Notes under the pieces: generated by a model | Told to the model about the DNA's origin: nothing | Database searches by the model: none | The model's input: only the letters and a program-made list of their open reading frames with translations | Shown: positions 1-5,411 of the stretch, piece by piece | How the letters are laid out: each line of letters begins with the position of its first letter | How positions within the stretch are numbered: the stretch's first letter is position 1 | Program-made: the position numbers and the translations under genes | DNA from: JAAZPT01 sp964544955 | GTDB taxonomy: Bacteria; Bacillota; Clostridia; Christensenellales; Aristaeellaceae | Direction of reading: 5' to 3' | Length of the DNA: 18,145 bases | Assembly: GCA_964544955.1 (NCBI GenBank) | Contig: CAZJEB010000018.1 | Coordinates: 1-18,145 of the forward strand

Positions 1-53
1 AAACGGAAACAAGGCTATCGGGTGCATTTTGTATCAAACTCGTGTCCTTTGCC

Positions 54-84
54 AAAAAAGGAAGTTATATAACTTCCTTTTTTT
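54..84. terminator. Bidirectional rho-independent terminator
   Basis: Positions 60-77 form a perfect 18-base palindrome (GGAAGTT stem, ATAT loop), flanked by six A's on the left and seven T's on the right. It therefore gives a hairpin with a U-tract on either strand. On the minus strand it lies about 40 bases after the stop of the ProX-like gene and should end the ribokinase operon. On the plus strand it would end whatever enters from the left edge. Bases 1-53 show no recognisable gene end: no reading frame stops cleanly before the hairpin, and no tRNA or rRNA end was recognised. Confidence 0.85.
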
Positions 85-125
85 GTTTGAAAATTTAATG
101 AATTTTGCCTTAAATTCACTTTTTA

Positions 126-617
126 TTATAATGCTTTAAACATTTGTACCTTGTTGCCATTATCCTTAATAATATTAATTAAATCGTTAATATTAAGCCA
201 AATTGTGGCAGTATTATCATTTGGGTGTACGCCAATAATGCTAGGCTCGCAGGTAAAATCCATATCAATAAATACCTGAACTTTTCTTTCAACATCATTT
301 AATACTCCAAAGGGGGTAACAGCACCAGGTATAAGTTTCATAATATCCATTAATTCATTTGCTGATGCAAAGGATAAAGGGCGTGTATTGTTATCACGCC
401 TAAATTGTTTTAGGTCTAGTTTTTTATTACCTATTAAGCTTATTAAATAGTAGTTCTGCTTTTTATCATCCCTAACAAAAATATTTTTAGCATCTAGTTC
501 AGGGTAGGGCAGTGATATGTTTGCAAGTGCATCCATAGTAAAAACTGCCTCATGCTCTGTTACTTCAAAGCTAATGTTTTTATTTTTTAAAAAACTGTAA
601 ATTTCAAACTTGTTCAT
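126..617 (-). CDS. ProX/YbaK-type aminoacyl-tRNA deacylase (prolyl-tRNA editing domain protein)
   Basis: A free-standing YbaK/ProRS editing-domain protein of 163 residues, the usual length. Proteins of this group (ProX, PrdX) hydrolyse mischarged Ala-tRNA(Pro) or related misacylated tRNAs in the cytoplasm and so protect translation. Visible family features are the AKNIFVRDDKK segment (residues 43-53, with conserved Lys44), the GAVTPFGVLND segment (98-108) and the GVHPNDNTATI segment (129-139), in the expected order. The ATG at 617 lies inside the 3' end of the upstream HAD-HD gene. The two reading frames overlap by 14 bases, so the gene is probably translationally coupled as the last gene of a ribokinase operon. 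Family assignment is firm; the exact misacylated substrate cannot be told from sequence. Confidence 0.92.
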   Translation of the reverse strand: MNKFEIYSFLKNKNISFEVTEHEAVFTMDALANISLPYPELDAKNIFVRDDKKQNYYLISLIGNKKLDLKQFRRDNNTRPLSFASANELMDIMKLIPGAVTPFGVLNDVERKVQVFIDMDFTCEPSIIGVHPNDNTATIWLNINDLINIIKDNGNKVQMFKAL

Positions 618-1755
618 TAATAGAAAAACCTTTTACTATATCATAAATGTTTTTATTTGTTTTATTTTCAAAATATTGTTTTAATTCAATATTTTTATCC
701 CATTTATCTTGTGGATAGCTACCATATCTCTTTTTTACATCGGCCATTCTAGCTTCTATATTAACTGCCTTATCAAGCCCTGCCAAGGCATCACATAATT
801 GTATTAACCTATCATAATCATCAAATTTCATGTTGTTTATTGTTGTATCAACAAAGGTGGCTTTATCTTCGCTTATATCAATTTTTCCAATGTAATTACT
901 CACACTATTGTTTGGAAAAGAATGGCTTAAACAAATTTTAGCAACTTCATAAAAACCCAAGCTTTTCATATAAATGTAACCATTATAAATGTGGGCAAGG
1001 TCTTTTACAATAAACTTTCTACCAATATCATGTAATAAACCAAGCACAAAGGCCTTTTCCTCATTCATAGAGCATTCTTTTGCTATTTTTTGGGCACAAA
1101 AGGCAGCAACTTTGCTGTGATTTATCCAATTACCAGGGTTTATTATTTCCGCTTCAGCAAGCAAACTAAGGGCATTAAACTTATCAGGGTAACCTCGTTC
1201 TATTTGCTGCACAGCTTTTACAGCCTCTTCCCAATTGTTTATCCTAGTGTAATCAACCTTTTCATCAATATTTGCCTTGCTGGTGAATAACACTGCTACA
1301 ATATTGTTTTTTATTACGGAATTACAGTTGCCAGGCATATTGTCAATTAGTAGTGATATGTTTTCATCTAAACAAGCCTGGGCTTTATCTAATGTGCAAA
1401 TTAGCTTGTCATAAGCTATATTTCCGTTTTTTAATTCCTCTATTGTTGTTTTATAAGGGTCTGTATAAAAAGCCGTAGTTCTACCAGTAATTATAATAAT
1501 TTTATGCCCAAGTTCACGTAATTTATTAACACCCCATGTTGCATCTAACTTAAAAGGCGTGTGCGGGGCATAAGTATCATAATATTTTTTGCAAAAATCA
1601 ATTTCCTTATATTTCCATTGGGCAGGTAAATTGCTGTAGGATATATTTTTACTTTTTAATAAGTTAATATCAACATTAAAGTATTCAGCAACAAAGGGCA
1701 TAAAATAATCAAATGAATTGGTTAAAGTATCATCAATATCAATAGCTATGTTCAT
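604..1755 (-). CDS. HAD 5'-nucleotidase-like domain fused to HD-domain hydrolase
   Basis: A 383-residue two-domain protein. Residues 1-185 look like the 5'(3')-deoxyribonucleotidase (NT5C/YqfW) branch of the HAD superfamily: nucleophile motif DIDDTLT (Asp6, Asp8), motif II threonine at 90 (IIITGR) and an acidic motif at LLIDNMPGN (Asp138). Residues 205-375 form an HD-domain phosphohydrolase with His213, the LLHDIGRK doublet (His242-Asp243), a further His278 and a late Asp322 (LCDAL). Both catalytic sets look intact. The known chemistries are dephosphorylation of nucleotides or small phosphates (HAD) and metal-dependent phosphohydrolysis (HD). That the pair acts on successive nucleotide intermediates is inference. 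The ATG at 1755 is 12 bases after the ribokinase stop, and the 3' end overlaps the next gene. I see no frameshift or internal start suggesting two separate genes. Confidence 0.88.
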   Translation of the reverse strand: MNIAIDIDDTLTNSFDYFMPFVAEYFNVDINLLKSKNISYSNLPAQWKYKEIDFCKKYYDTYAPHTPFKLDATWGVNKLRELGHKIIIITGRTTAFYTDPYKTTIEELKNGNIAYDKLICTLDKAQACLDENISLLIDNMPGNCNSVIKNNIVAVLFTSKANIDEKVDYTRINNWEEAVKAVQQIERGYPDKFNALSLLAEAEIINPGNWINHSKVAAFCAQKIAKECSMNEEKAFVLGLLHDIGRKFIVKDLAHIYNGYIYMKSLGFYEVAKICLSHSFPNNSVSNYIGKIDISEDKATFVDTTINNMKFDDYDRLIQLCDALAGLDKAVNIEARMADVKKRYGSYPQDKWDKNIELKQYFENKTNKNIYDIVKGFSINEQV

Positions 1756-1767
1756 TAAAACTCCTAA

Positions 1768-2688
1768 TTACTTATTGCTGTTTATAAATTCCTTAACCTG
1801 ATCTAAGCTTGGCATAGCACCTTGTGCACCGCTTGCAGTTGTTGATATGGCAGCCACAGCGTTCGCAAAGCGTATAGCGTTATAATCGTTTAAACCCTGC
1901 CCTAAAGCTGTTGCTAAACCAGCGTTAAAACTATCCCCAGCGGCAGTGGTATCTATTGCTTTAACCTTAAAAGCGGGTACCATAGTGCTATTGTTTTCAG
2001 TTACCAACATTGCACCCCTTGACCCAAGCTTAGCAATTACTTTTTTTGCACCCTTAGCAATTAGTGACCTTGCAGCAGCAACTACTTCATCATCTGTTTT
2101 TGTGGGCATTTTGGATAAAATACCCAACTCAGTTTCGTTTGGTGTAAGTATTGTAACTTGAGATATAAGCTCGTCGGGTAATTCCCTTGCTGGGGCCGGG
2201 TCAAGTATTATGGTTTTATTATTTTCTTTTAGTATTTTTACTAAGTAAACCATTGGCTCTAATGGAATTTCCAACTGGAACAAAAATATATCATAGCTTA
2301 GTATTTTGCTTAAGTAGTTTTTTATTTGTGGTACATCAACTAACATGTTTGACCCACCAACTACAACTATTCTATTTTCCCCTTTTTCATCAACCTCAAT
2401 TAATGCAACGCCACTTGATGCATCCTTTGTTTTTAAAACTGCGTCATGGTTAATTTTAAGCTCATTCATTAAATCGATGTATATGCTTGCATACTGGTCA
2501 TCCCCCAATTTACCCACCATCATAACATCGTTTTTAAGCTTTGCGGCAGCAACCGCTTGGTTACCACCTTTGCCCCCTGTATAGGTTTTAAAATCATTGC
2601 TAAATATAGTTTCCCCAGGCAAATGAAACCTTGGAATGCTAACAGTTAGGTCTATGTTTAAACTACCTATTACACATATTTTTGCCAT
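1768..2688 (-). CDS. rbsK: Ribokinase (PfkB family)
   Basis: A full-length 306-residue PfkB-family sugar kinase that best fits ribokinase: ATP-dependent phosphorylation of D-ribose to ribose 5-phosphate in the cytoplasm. The N-terminal signature GSLNIDLTV (8-16) and GGKGGNQAVAAAKL (38-51) are typical of ribokinase, as is the C-terminal signature DTTAAGDSFNAGLA (246-259), whose Asp252 is the expected catalytic base. The NETE segment (184-187) matches the Mg/phosphate region. It is the first gene of an operon with the HAD-HD fusion and the ProX-like gene. There is no ribose transporter or RbsR here, so its ribose may come from nucleoside turnover rather than uptake; that is inference. Start: ATG at 2688, seven bases after an AGAGGTG ribosome binding site. 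Confidence 0.92.
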   Translation of the reverse strand: MAKICVIGSLNIDLTVSIPRFHLPGETIFSNDFKTYTGGKGGNQAVAAAKLKNDVMMVGKLGDDQYASIYIDLMNELKINHDAVLKTKDASSGVALIEVDEKGENRIVVVGGSNMLVDVPQIKNYLSKILSYDIFLFQLEIPLEPMVYLVKILKENNKTIILDPAPARELPDELISQVTILTPNETELGILSKMPTKTDDEVVAAARSLIAKGAKKVIAKLGSRGAMLVTENNSTMVPAFKVKAIDTTAAGDSFNAGLATALGQGLNDYNAIRFANAVAAISTTASGAQGAMPSLDQVKEFINSNK

Positions 2689-2717
2689 AATAGTACACCT
2701 CTATATTTTTTGTTTAT

Positions 2718-2726
2718 ATTATAACA
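2718..2726 (-). promoter_or_regulatory. Extended -10 promoter of the ribokinase operon
   Basis: Read on the minus strand this is TGTTATAAT, a perfect -10 hexamer with the extended TGn element, about 30 bases before the ribokinase ATG. No good -35 hexamer stands 16-18 bases upstream, which fits an extended -10 promoter. The 65-bp repeat that ends the neighbouring small gene begins only about 17 bases further upstream. Confidence 0.65.
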
Positions 2727-2742
2727 TAAAACAAGTTTATTA

Positions 2743-2807
2743 TGGATTAATTATTTTAGGATGCGACGATCCCCAAATTGGGCCTCTTCTTCAGCGATTA
2801 GCTTTGG
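2743..2807. repeat. 65-bp direct repeat, copy B (3' end of the 79-residue gene)
   Basis: This segment matches 3108-3172 without gaps at 59 of 65 positions (offset exactly 365 bases). In minus-strand sense it covers the last 18 codons of the 79-residue gene, its stop codon, and about eight bases after the stop. Because similarity runs past the stop and ends abruptly on both sides, the unit behaves as a DNA repeat, not just a conserved peptide. It contains an inverted repeat at 2772-2782 (CCCAA-A-TTGGG). Confidence 0.9.
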
Positions 2808-2990
2808 AATCCATGCGCTTTGGCCATTAAATGGAAAGTTTACCCATGGCGTGGTTCCGTCTAAATGTATGTTATAGTCCCGCCACATTATTGTTATGTT
2901 TTCGGTTAAATCTGTAAGCCTTCCGCTGGCTATACTGGTATATAAACGCTCACCAATCCCCAGCGTTCCTGTATACTGCGTATATCCCAT
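2751..2990 (-). CDS. Small protein of unknown function, C-terminal tail shared with its neighbour
   Basis: A 79-residue protein that I do not recognise. The ATG at 2990 is chosen over a possible upstream start at 3017 because a strong GGAGGAAGG site lies six bases before it. The N-terminal part (MGYTQYTGTLGIGERLY) is rich in Tyr, Thr and Gly, and a WRDYN motif follows. There is no signal peptide or membrane segment. The last 18 residues (PKLIAEEEAQFGDRRILK) match the end of the 75-residue protein at 14 of 18 positions, whereas the N-terminal parts are unrelated. A hairpin terminator (3021-3047) lies between the two genes, so expression from upstream would be reduced. CpG is more frequent than in neighbouring genes. 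A phage-derived or chimeric origin is inference. Confidence 0.6.
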   Translation of the reverse strand: MGYTQYTGTLGIGERLYTSIASGRLTDLTENITIMWRDYNIHLDGTTPWVNFPFNGQSAWIPKLIAEEEAQFGDRRILK

Positions 2991-3020
2991 ATTGTCCTTC
3001 CTCCGTATTTTCTGCAATAT

Positions 3021-3047
3021 AAAAGCAAGCCGTTATAGCTTGCTTTT
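3021..3047. terminator. Hairpin terminator between the two small genes
   Basis: The 10-base inverted repeat AAAAGCAAGC / GCTTGCTTTT encloses a 7-base loop, and its own T-run gives a short U-tract on both strands. On the minus strand it lies after the 75-residue gene and about 30 bases before the start of the 79-residue gene, so it could end or attenuate transcription of the latter. No -35/-10 pair was recognised between it and the 79-residue gene. Confidence 0.65.
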
Positions 3048-3064
3048 AGTTTATATAATTTCTG

Positions 3065-3075
3065 CCTTCCTCCGT
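3065..3075 (-). other. Orphan Shine-Dalgarno-like site, duplicate of the 79-residue gene's site
   Basis: On the minus strand these 11 bases read ACGGAGGAAGG, identical to 2996-3006, which is the ribosome binding site of the 79-residue gene. No start codon with an open frame follows this copy: a stop (TAA) comes within about 15 bases. It looks like the relic of a deleted or rearranged gene start within the repeat-bearing island. A chance match is possible, since ribosome binding sites are constrained. Confidence 0.45.
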
Positions 3076-3107
3076 CCACCTATGGTGCGGGAAGTACTGT
3101 GCAAAAA

Positions 3108-3172
3108 TAGATTAATTATTTTAGGATGCGACGATCCCAAAACTTGGCCTCTTCTTCAGCGGTTAGATTTGG
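3108..3172. repeat. 65-bp direct repeat, copy A (3' end of the 75-residue gene)
   Basis: Partner of 2743-2807: same length, no gaps, six mismatches. It covers the last 18 codons, the stop and about eight bases after it, in the minus-strand sense. Its internal inverted repeat at 3137-3147 (CCAA-AAC-TTGG) is in register with that of copy B. One pair is A-T here and C-G in copy B, which is a compensatory difference. Confidence 0.9.
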
Positions 3173-3343
3173 TAGCTTTTGCGCCCGTCTATCCGCGTTA
3201 ATGCAGTCTATTTCTTTTTGAACGCAGGAATCTTGTATAGCCTTAAGTTCCTCTAGTGAAACACTAGAAGGATCCCGTAATCTCATAGCATAGGCATCAA
3301 ATTCGCCCATGTTTTTAGTTTTTGGAAACAGTCTAATACCCAT
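3116..3343 (-). CDS. Small charged protein of unknown function, tail shared with the 79-residue protein
   Basis: A 75-residue, highly charged and probably helical protein that I do not recognise. The N-terminal part (MGIRLFPKTKNMGEFDAYAM) is followed by SLEELKAIQDSC and then the tail PNLTAEEEAKFWDRRILK, shared with the downstream 79-residue protein. The start at 3343 has an excellent AAGGAGGT site that overlaps the end of the upstream JAB-like gene, only five bases away, so the two are very likely cotranscribed. No signal peptide, membrane segment or catalytic motif is visible. A small accessory protein of a phage-like module or a decaying gene fragment are both possible. The good ribosome binding site argues that it is, or recently was, translated. 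Confidence 0.65.
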   Translation of the reverse strand: MGIRLFPKTKNMGEFDAYAMRLRDPSSVSLEELKAIQDSCVQKEIDCINADRRAQKLPNLTAEEEAKFWDRRILK

Positions 3344-3348
3344 AAAAA

Positions 3349-3861
3349 TTACCTCCTTATATAATCCATCTGATATGATCTTAGCGCATTTAAGTAGGCG
3401 AAGTCAAGTATTTCGTTAATTTGATGGGGATCCGATTTTATCTTCGTGTCTATATCAATATTATTAAGTTTAAATAAGATGTCGGCAGAGTTTGTGATGC
3501 CCTCATGCACGGATATACAGCTTTCATCTGGATATATTTTGTCTGTCGGGCTGTACTTAAATACCGCCCCCGTATGCGCGGGAATTACTCCTATGCTGAA
3601 ACCCCTCCCTTTAGCGGATGATCCGTCGTCCATTGTTGGAGGCATCCCATTAGGGTGATTATGTAGGCCACACAAATCATGTTGCCTTTTATTTAGTCTC
3701 TTTATGATCTTTTCTTGACTGTGTGTGTAGTGTGTGCTAAGACCTATATTTCTGGCTTCCGATATAAATACCCTTTCTTCAGTTGTTAAATCGTAAACTA
3801 CCAAAGTTTCCATATCGGTTCCGTTTCTTTTGGTTAAAATCGCCACGGCATCCTCGTACAT
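3349..3861 (-). CDS. JAB-like metalloprotease-type domain, similar to the C-terminal part of phage minor head proteins (possibly 5'-truncated)
   Basis: About 170 residues from the ATG at 3861. The core LCGLHNHPNGMPPTMDD, followed by FSIGVIPAHTGAVFKYS, resembles the His-x-His-Pro ... Asp zinc-binding pattern of JAB/JAMM-like domains. From memory it is closest to the domain at the C-terminus of phage SPP1-gp7-type minor head proteins, where a 'GT..E.L...D' segment precedes it, as seen here at NGTDMETLVVYD. The serine usual between the histidines and the aspartate is Thr-Met. The rest of a head protein is absent. A GTG at 3888 extends the frame by nine codons but lies inside the terminator stem of the upstream gene, and neither start has a good ribosome binding site. 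The gene may therefore be a 5'-truncated remnant. The 75-residue gene follows after five bases. Confidence 0.6.
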   Translation of the reverse strand: MYEDAVAILTKRNGTDMETLVVYDLTTEERVFISEARNIGLSTHYTHSQEKIIKRLNKRQHDLCGLHNHPNGMPPTMDDGSSAKGRGFSIGVIPAHTGAVFKYSPTDKIYPDESCISVHEGITNSADILFKLNNIDIDTKIKSDPHQINEILDFAYLNALRSYQMDYIRR

Positions 3862-3884
3862 TATATGTAGTATTGCAATATAAA

Positions 3885-3904
3885 ACACCCTAATAATAGG
3901 GTGT
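3885..3904. terminator. Terminator of the lipid-kinase operon
   Basis: An 8-base-pair stem (ACACCCTA / TAGGGTGT) with a 4-base loop stands directly after the stop of the acidic helical protein. It is followed by TTTT on the minus strand and by a T6 run on the plus strand. It separates the four-gene operon from the JAB-like island. Confidence 0.8.
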
Positions 3905-3909
3905 GTTTT

Positions 3910-4362
3910 TTATTTATGGTTTTCGTCAGCGTCGTTAGCAATTTCTTCAATTATCTCTTCACTGCTGTTTTCTAGAATTTTTTCATCTATTTCATCTTGG
4001 TAATCTATTGTGTTTTCGTTTACAGCTTCTTCGTCTTTGTTTGCGCTTTCCTTTTCGTTAAGCTCCTTTGTAAGCTCTGGGTTAAGGTAAGCATAATGCT
4101 CTGCCTTTAATGTGTTTATTTGTTCATCTATATCAGCTAATTCAACAAGTTGAGCTTCAACTTCTGGTGGAAACTGTGTGCCTTTGTTCCACAAATCGTA
4201 ACATTTTTTACCAAAGTTTTCTAAAATTTCCCTACGCCTTGTAGTTAAATTAACCTCAGTAACCTTGTACTTTGCGTTACTAGCAACTTTTGCTGCTGAA
4301 TCGCTTAAACCTTCCATAGCTTTTACAAAAAGCTCCCTTGTGTTTTCTAAAAGTTTAGACAT
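3910..4362 (-). CDS. Acidic helical (coiled-coil) protein of unknown function
   Basis: A 150-residue cytoplasmic-looking protein without signal peptide or membrane segment. Residues 1-95 are predicted helical: a Ser/Ala-rich start (SDSAAKVASNAKYKVTEVN), then RRREILENFGKKCYDLW and VEAQLVELADIDEQINTLK with heptad-like spacing. The last 50 residues are strongly acidic (Glu/Asp/Asn-rich), probably disordered. Small proteins of this pattern, often carrying a zinc ribbon, are common in Clostridia, but none of the ribbon cysteines is present here (a single Cys in KKCYDLW). It is the last gene of the operon, 14 bases after the secreted protein. The start at 4362 has a GAGAGGAGA site. Function is unknown; a cell-envelope link is suggested only by its neighbours. 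Confidence 0.75.
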   Translation of the reverse strand: MSKLLENTRELFVKAMEGLSDSAAKVASNAKYKVTEVNLTTRRREILENFGKKCYDLWNKGTQFPPEVEAQLVELADIDEQINTLKAEHYAYLNPELTKELNEKESANKDEEAVNENTIDYQDEIDEKILENSSEEIIEEIANDADENHK

Positions 4363-4376
4363 AATATTTCTCCTCT

Positions 4377-5387
4377 CTACGGTTTAATTAAATCGTCTCT
4401 TAACCTATATATTGTTGCGCCTCTATCCTTCATATTAAAAACATTTGCAAACCAATTGCCACTTTTTATTGCATCATATTGCATATAGCCCCATCTAACA
4501 CCATCAATTCTTTTACCAAACATATTGCTATCAGTCCAGTGCAACATATCGGTATTAGGGTCATAGTTTTCAATAAAGTATAGGGAGTGGGGGCCGTTGC
4601 CGCCACCATAATCGCCAACCATTTGGAAAAAATCGCCTTTTTGTATTTGTTGCATTAGGGCATAAGCTTGTTTAAAGTTTTCTTCCTTGCTTAAATCCCT
4701 ATCGTATTTAAATTGAGCAGCAATTTCAAAGGGGCTACCATCTTCCGCAGTTTCATCTCGCCATTCAAGGCCATATTGATAAGGCTTACTATCTTTAAGG
4801 CTTTTATTTTTTGGCATATGTAACACTAAATCGGGGTATTCCGCCATTCTATAATCCTTAGAGTAAGTATCAAAAAGCCTCATAACAAAGTTTTTACATA
4901 CACCTATGTGGTGATCCTCCTCGGCAGGGGCAAACATGTATTGCTTCTCTTTAGAGTTTTTAAAAGCCAAACTAATCATTTTATATGTTATTTCATCTTT
5001 AGGGCTTAAAACCTGCCTTATTACCTCTGTGCTATCGCCAGTAAAGTTATCCTGGGTAAAGCCTGTAACACTTAACTCCATGGCTACATGGGTAGGCTCA
5101 AATTCAAATGTTGATTCAAATTGTTCGCCACTAATTTCCTGTACAAGGCTTTGGTCTTCCCATTTTAAGCTTACACGGTAGCTTTTAACATGCTTGCCAG
5201 TAGCCACAACTTTAAGTTTGCCACCATTTTCATAACTGCTTGTTGTTTCGGGGGAAACAATGTAAACACTTGGTGTAAACCTTAAATCACTTAATGAAAT
5301 TTCCTCTTCTGCCCTTATCACTGTTACACTTAATATTATAGCTATTATAGCAAAATATAACAATGCACTTTTTGTAAATCTGTGCAA
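4377..5387 (-). CDS. Secreted protein with Ig-like N-terminal region and putative papain-fold (NlpC/CHAP-like) C-terminal domain
   Basis: A 336-residue protein with an N-terminal signal or anchor (hydrophobic residues 8-24, possible cleavage after VIRA at 26). Residues 35-125 have alternating polar/hydrophobic strands resembling an Ig-like or beta-sandwich region (VYIVSPETTS ... FEFEPTH). Residues 130-336 may be a cysteine amidase of papain fold: Cys164 at the start of a helix (GVCKNFVMRLFD), then the GDFFQMVGDYGGG strand, His267 in GPHSLYFIENYD, and Asp286/Asn288 in HWTDSN. This Cys-His-Asp/Asn order is that of NlpC/P60 and CHAP enzymes, which cut peptidoglycan peptides. The assignment is tentative, because the spacing between Cys and His (about 100 residues) is long. 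Its operon neighbours are a lipid kinase and an anchored extracytoplasmic protein, which fits an envelope role. Confidence 0.7.
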   Translation of the reverse strand: MHRFTKSALLYFAIIAIILSVTVIRAEEEISLSDLRFTPSVYIVSPETTSSYENGGKLKVVATGKHVKSYRVSLKWEDQSLVQEISGEQFESTFEFEPTHVAMELSVTGFTQDNFTGDSTEVIRQVLSPKDEITYKMISLAFKNSKEKQYMFAPAEEDHHIGVCKNFVMRLFDTYSKDYRMAEYPDLVLHMPKNKSLKDSKPYQYGLEWRDETAEDGSPFEIAAQFKYDRDLSKEENFKQAYALMQQIQKGDFFQMVGDYGGGNGPHSLYFIENYDPNTDMLHWTDSNMFGKRIDGVRWGYMQYDAIKSGNWFANVFNMKDRGATIYRLRDDLIKP

Positions 5388-5411
5388 TTTTACATGCCTC
5401 CTTCGCTATTA

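Noticed and set aside
1..53. A tRNA 3' end or the end of a coding sequence at the left edge
   Set aside because: The sequence ends in GCCA before the terminator, but no T-arm with a TTCRA loop can be formed. None of the three plus-strand frames stops before the hairpin.
1946..2584. Open frames on the plus strand across the ribokinase gene
   Set aside because: They are antisense to a well-conserved kinase, are low in recognisable motifs, and lack ribosome binding sites.
2743..3172. The two repeats as template/variable repeats of a diversity-generating retroelement
   Set aside because: No reverse transcriptase is present, and the six mismatches are not concentrated at adenines of one copy.
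2743..3172. The repeats as ends of a transposon or MITE
   Set aside because: They are direct, not inverted; no transposase or target-site duplication is seen; and the unit lies inside coding sequence.
2751..3861. The JAB-like gene and small genes as a toxin-antitoxin or ubiquitin-like conjugation system
   Set aside because: No E1/E2-like gene or ubiquitin-like fold was recognised, and the small proteins do not end in the Gly-Gly expected of modifiers.
3862..3888. GTG at 3888 as the start of the JAB-like gene
   Set aside because: It lies inside the stem of the upstream operon's terminator and has no ribosome binding site. The ATG at 3861 is preferred, although it too lacks a good site.
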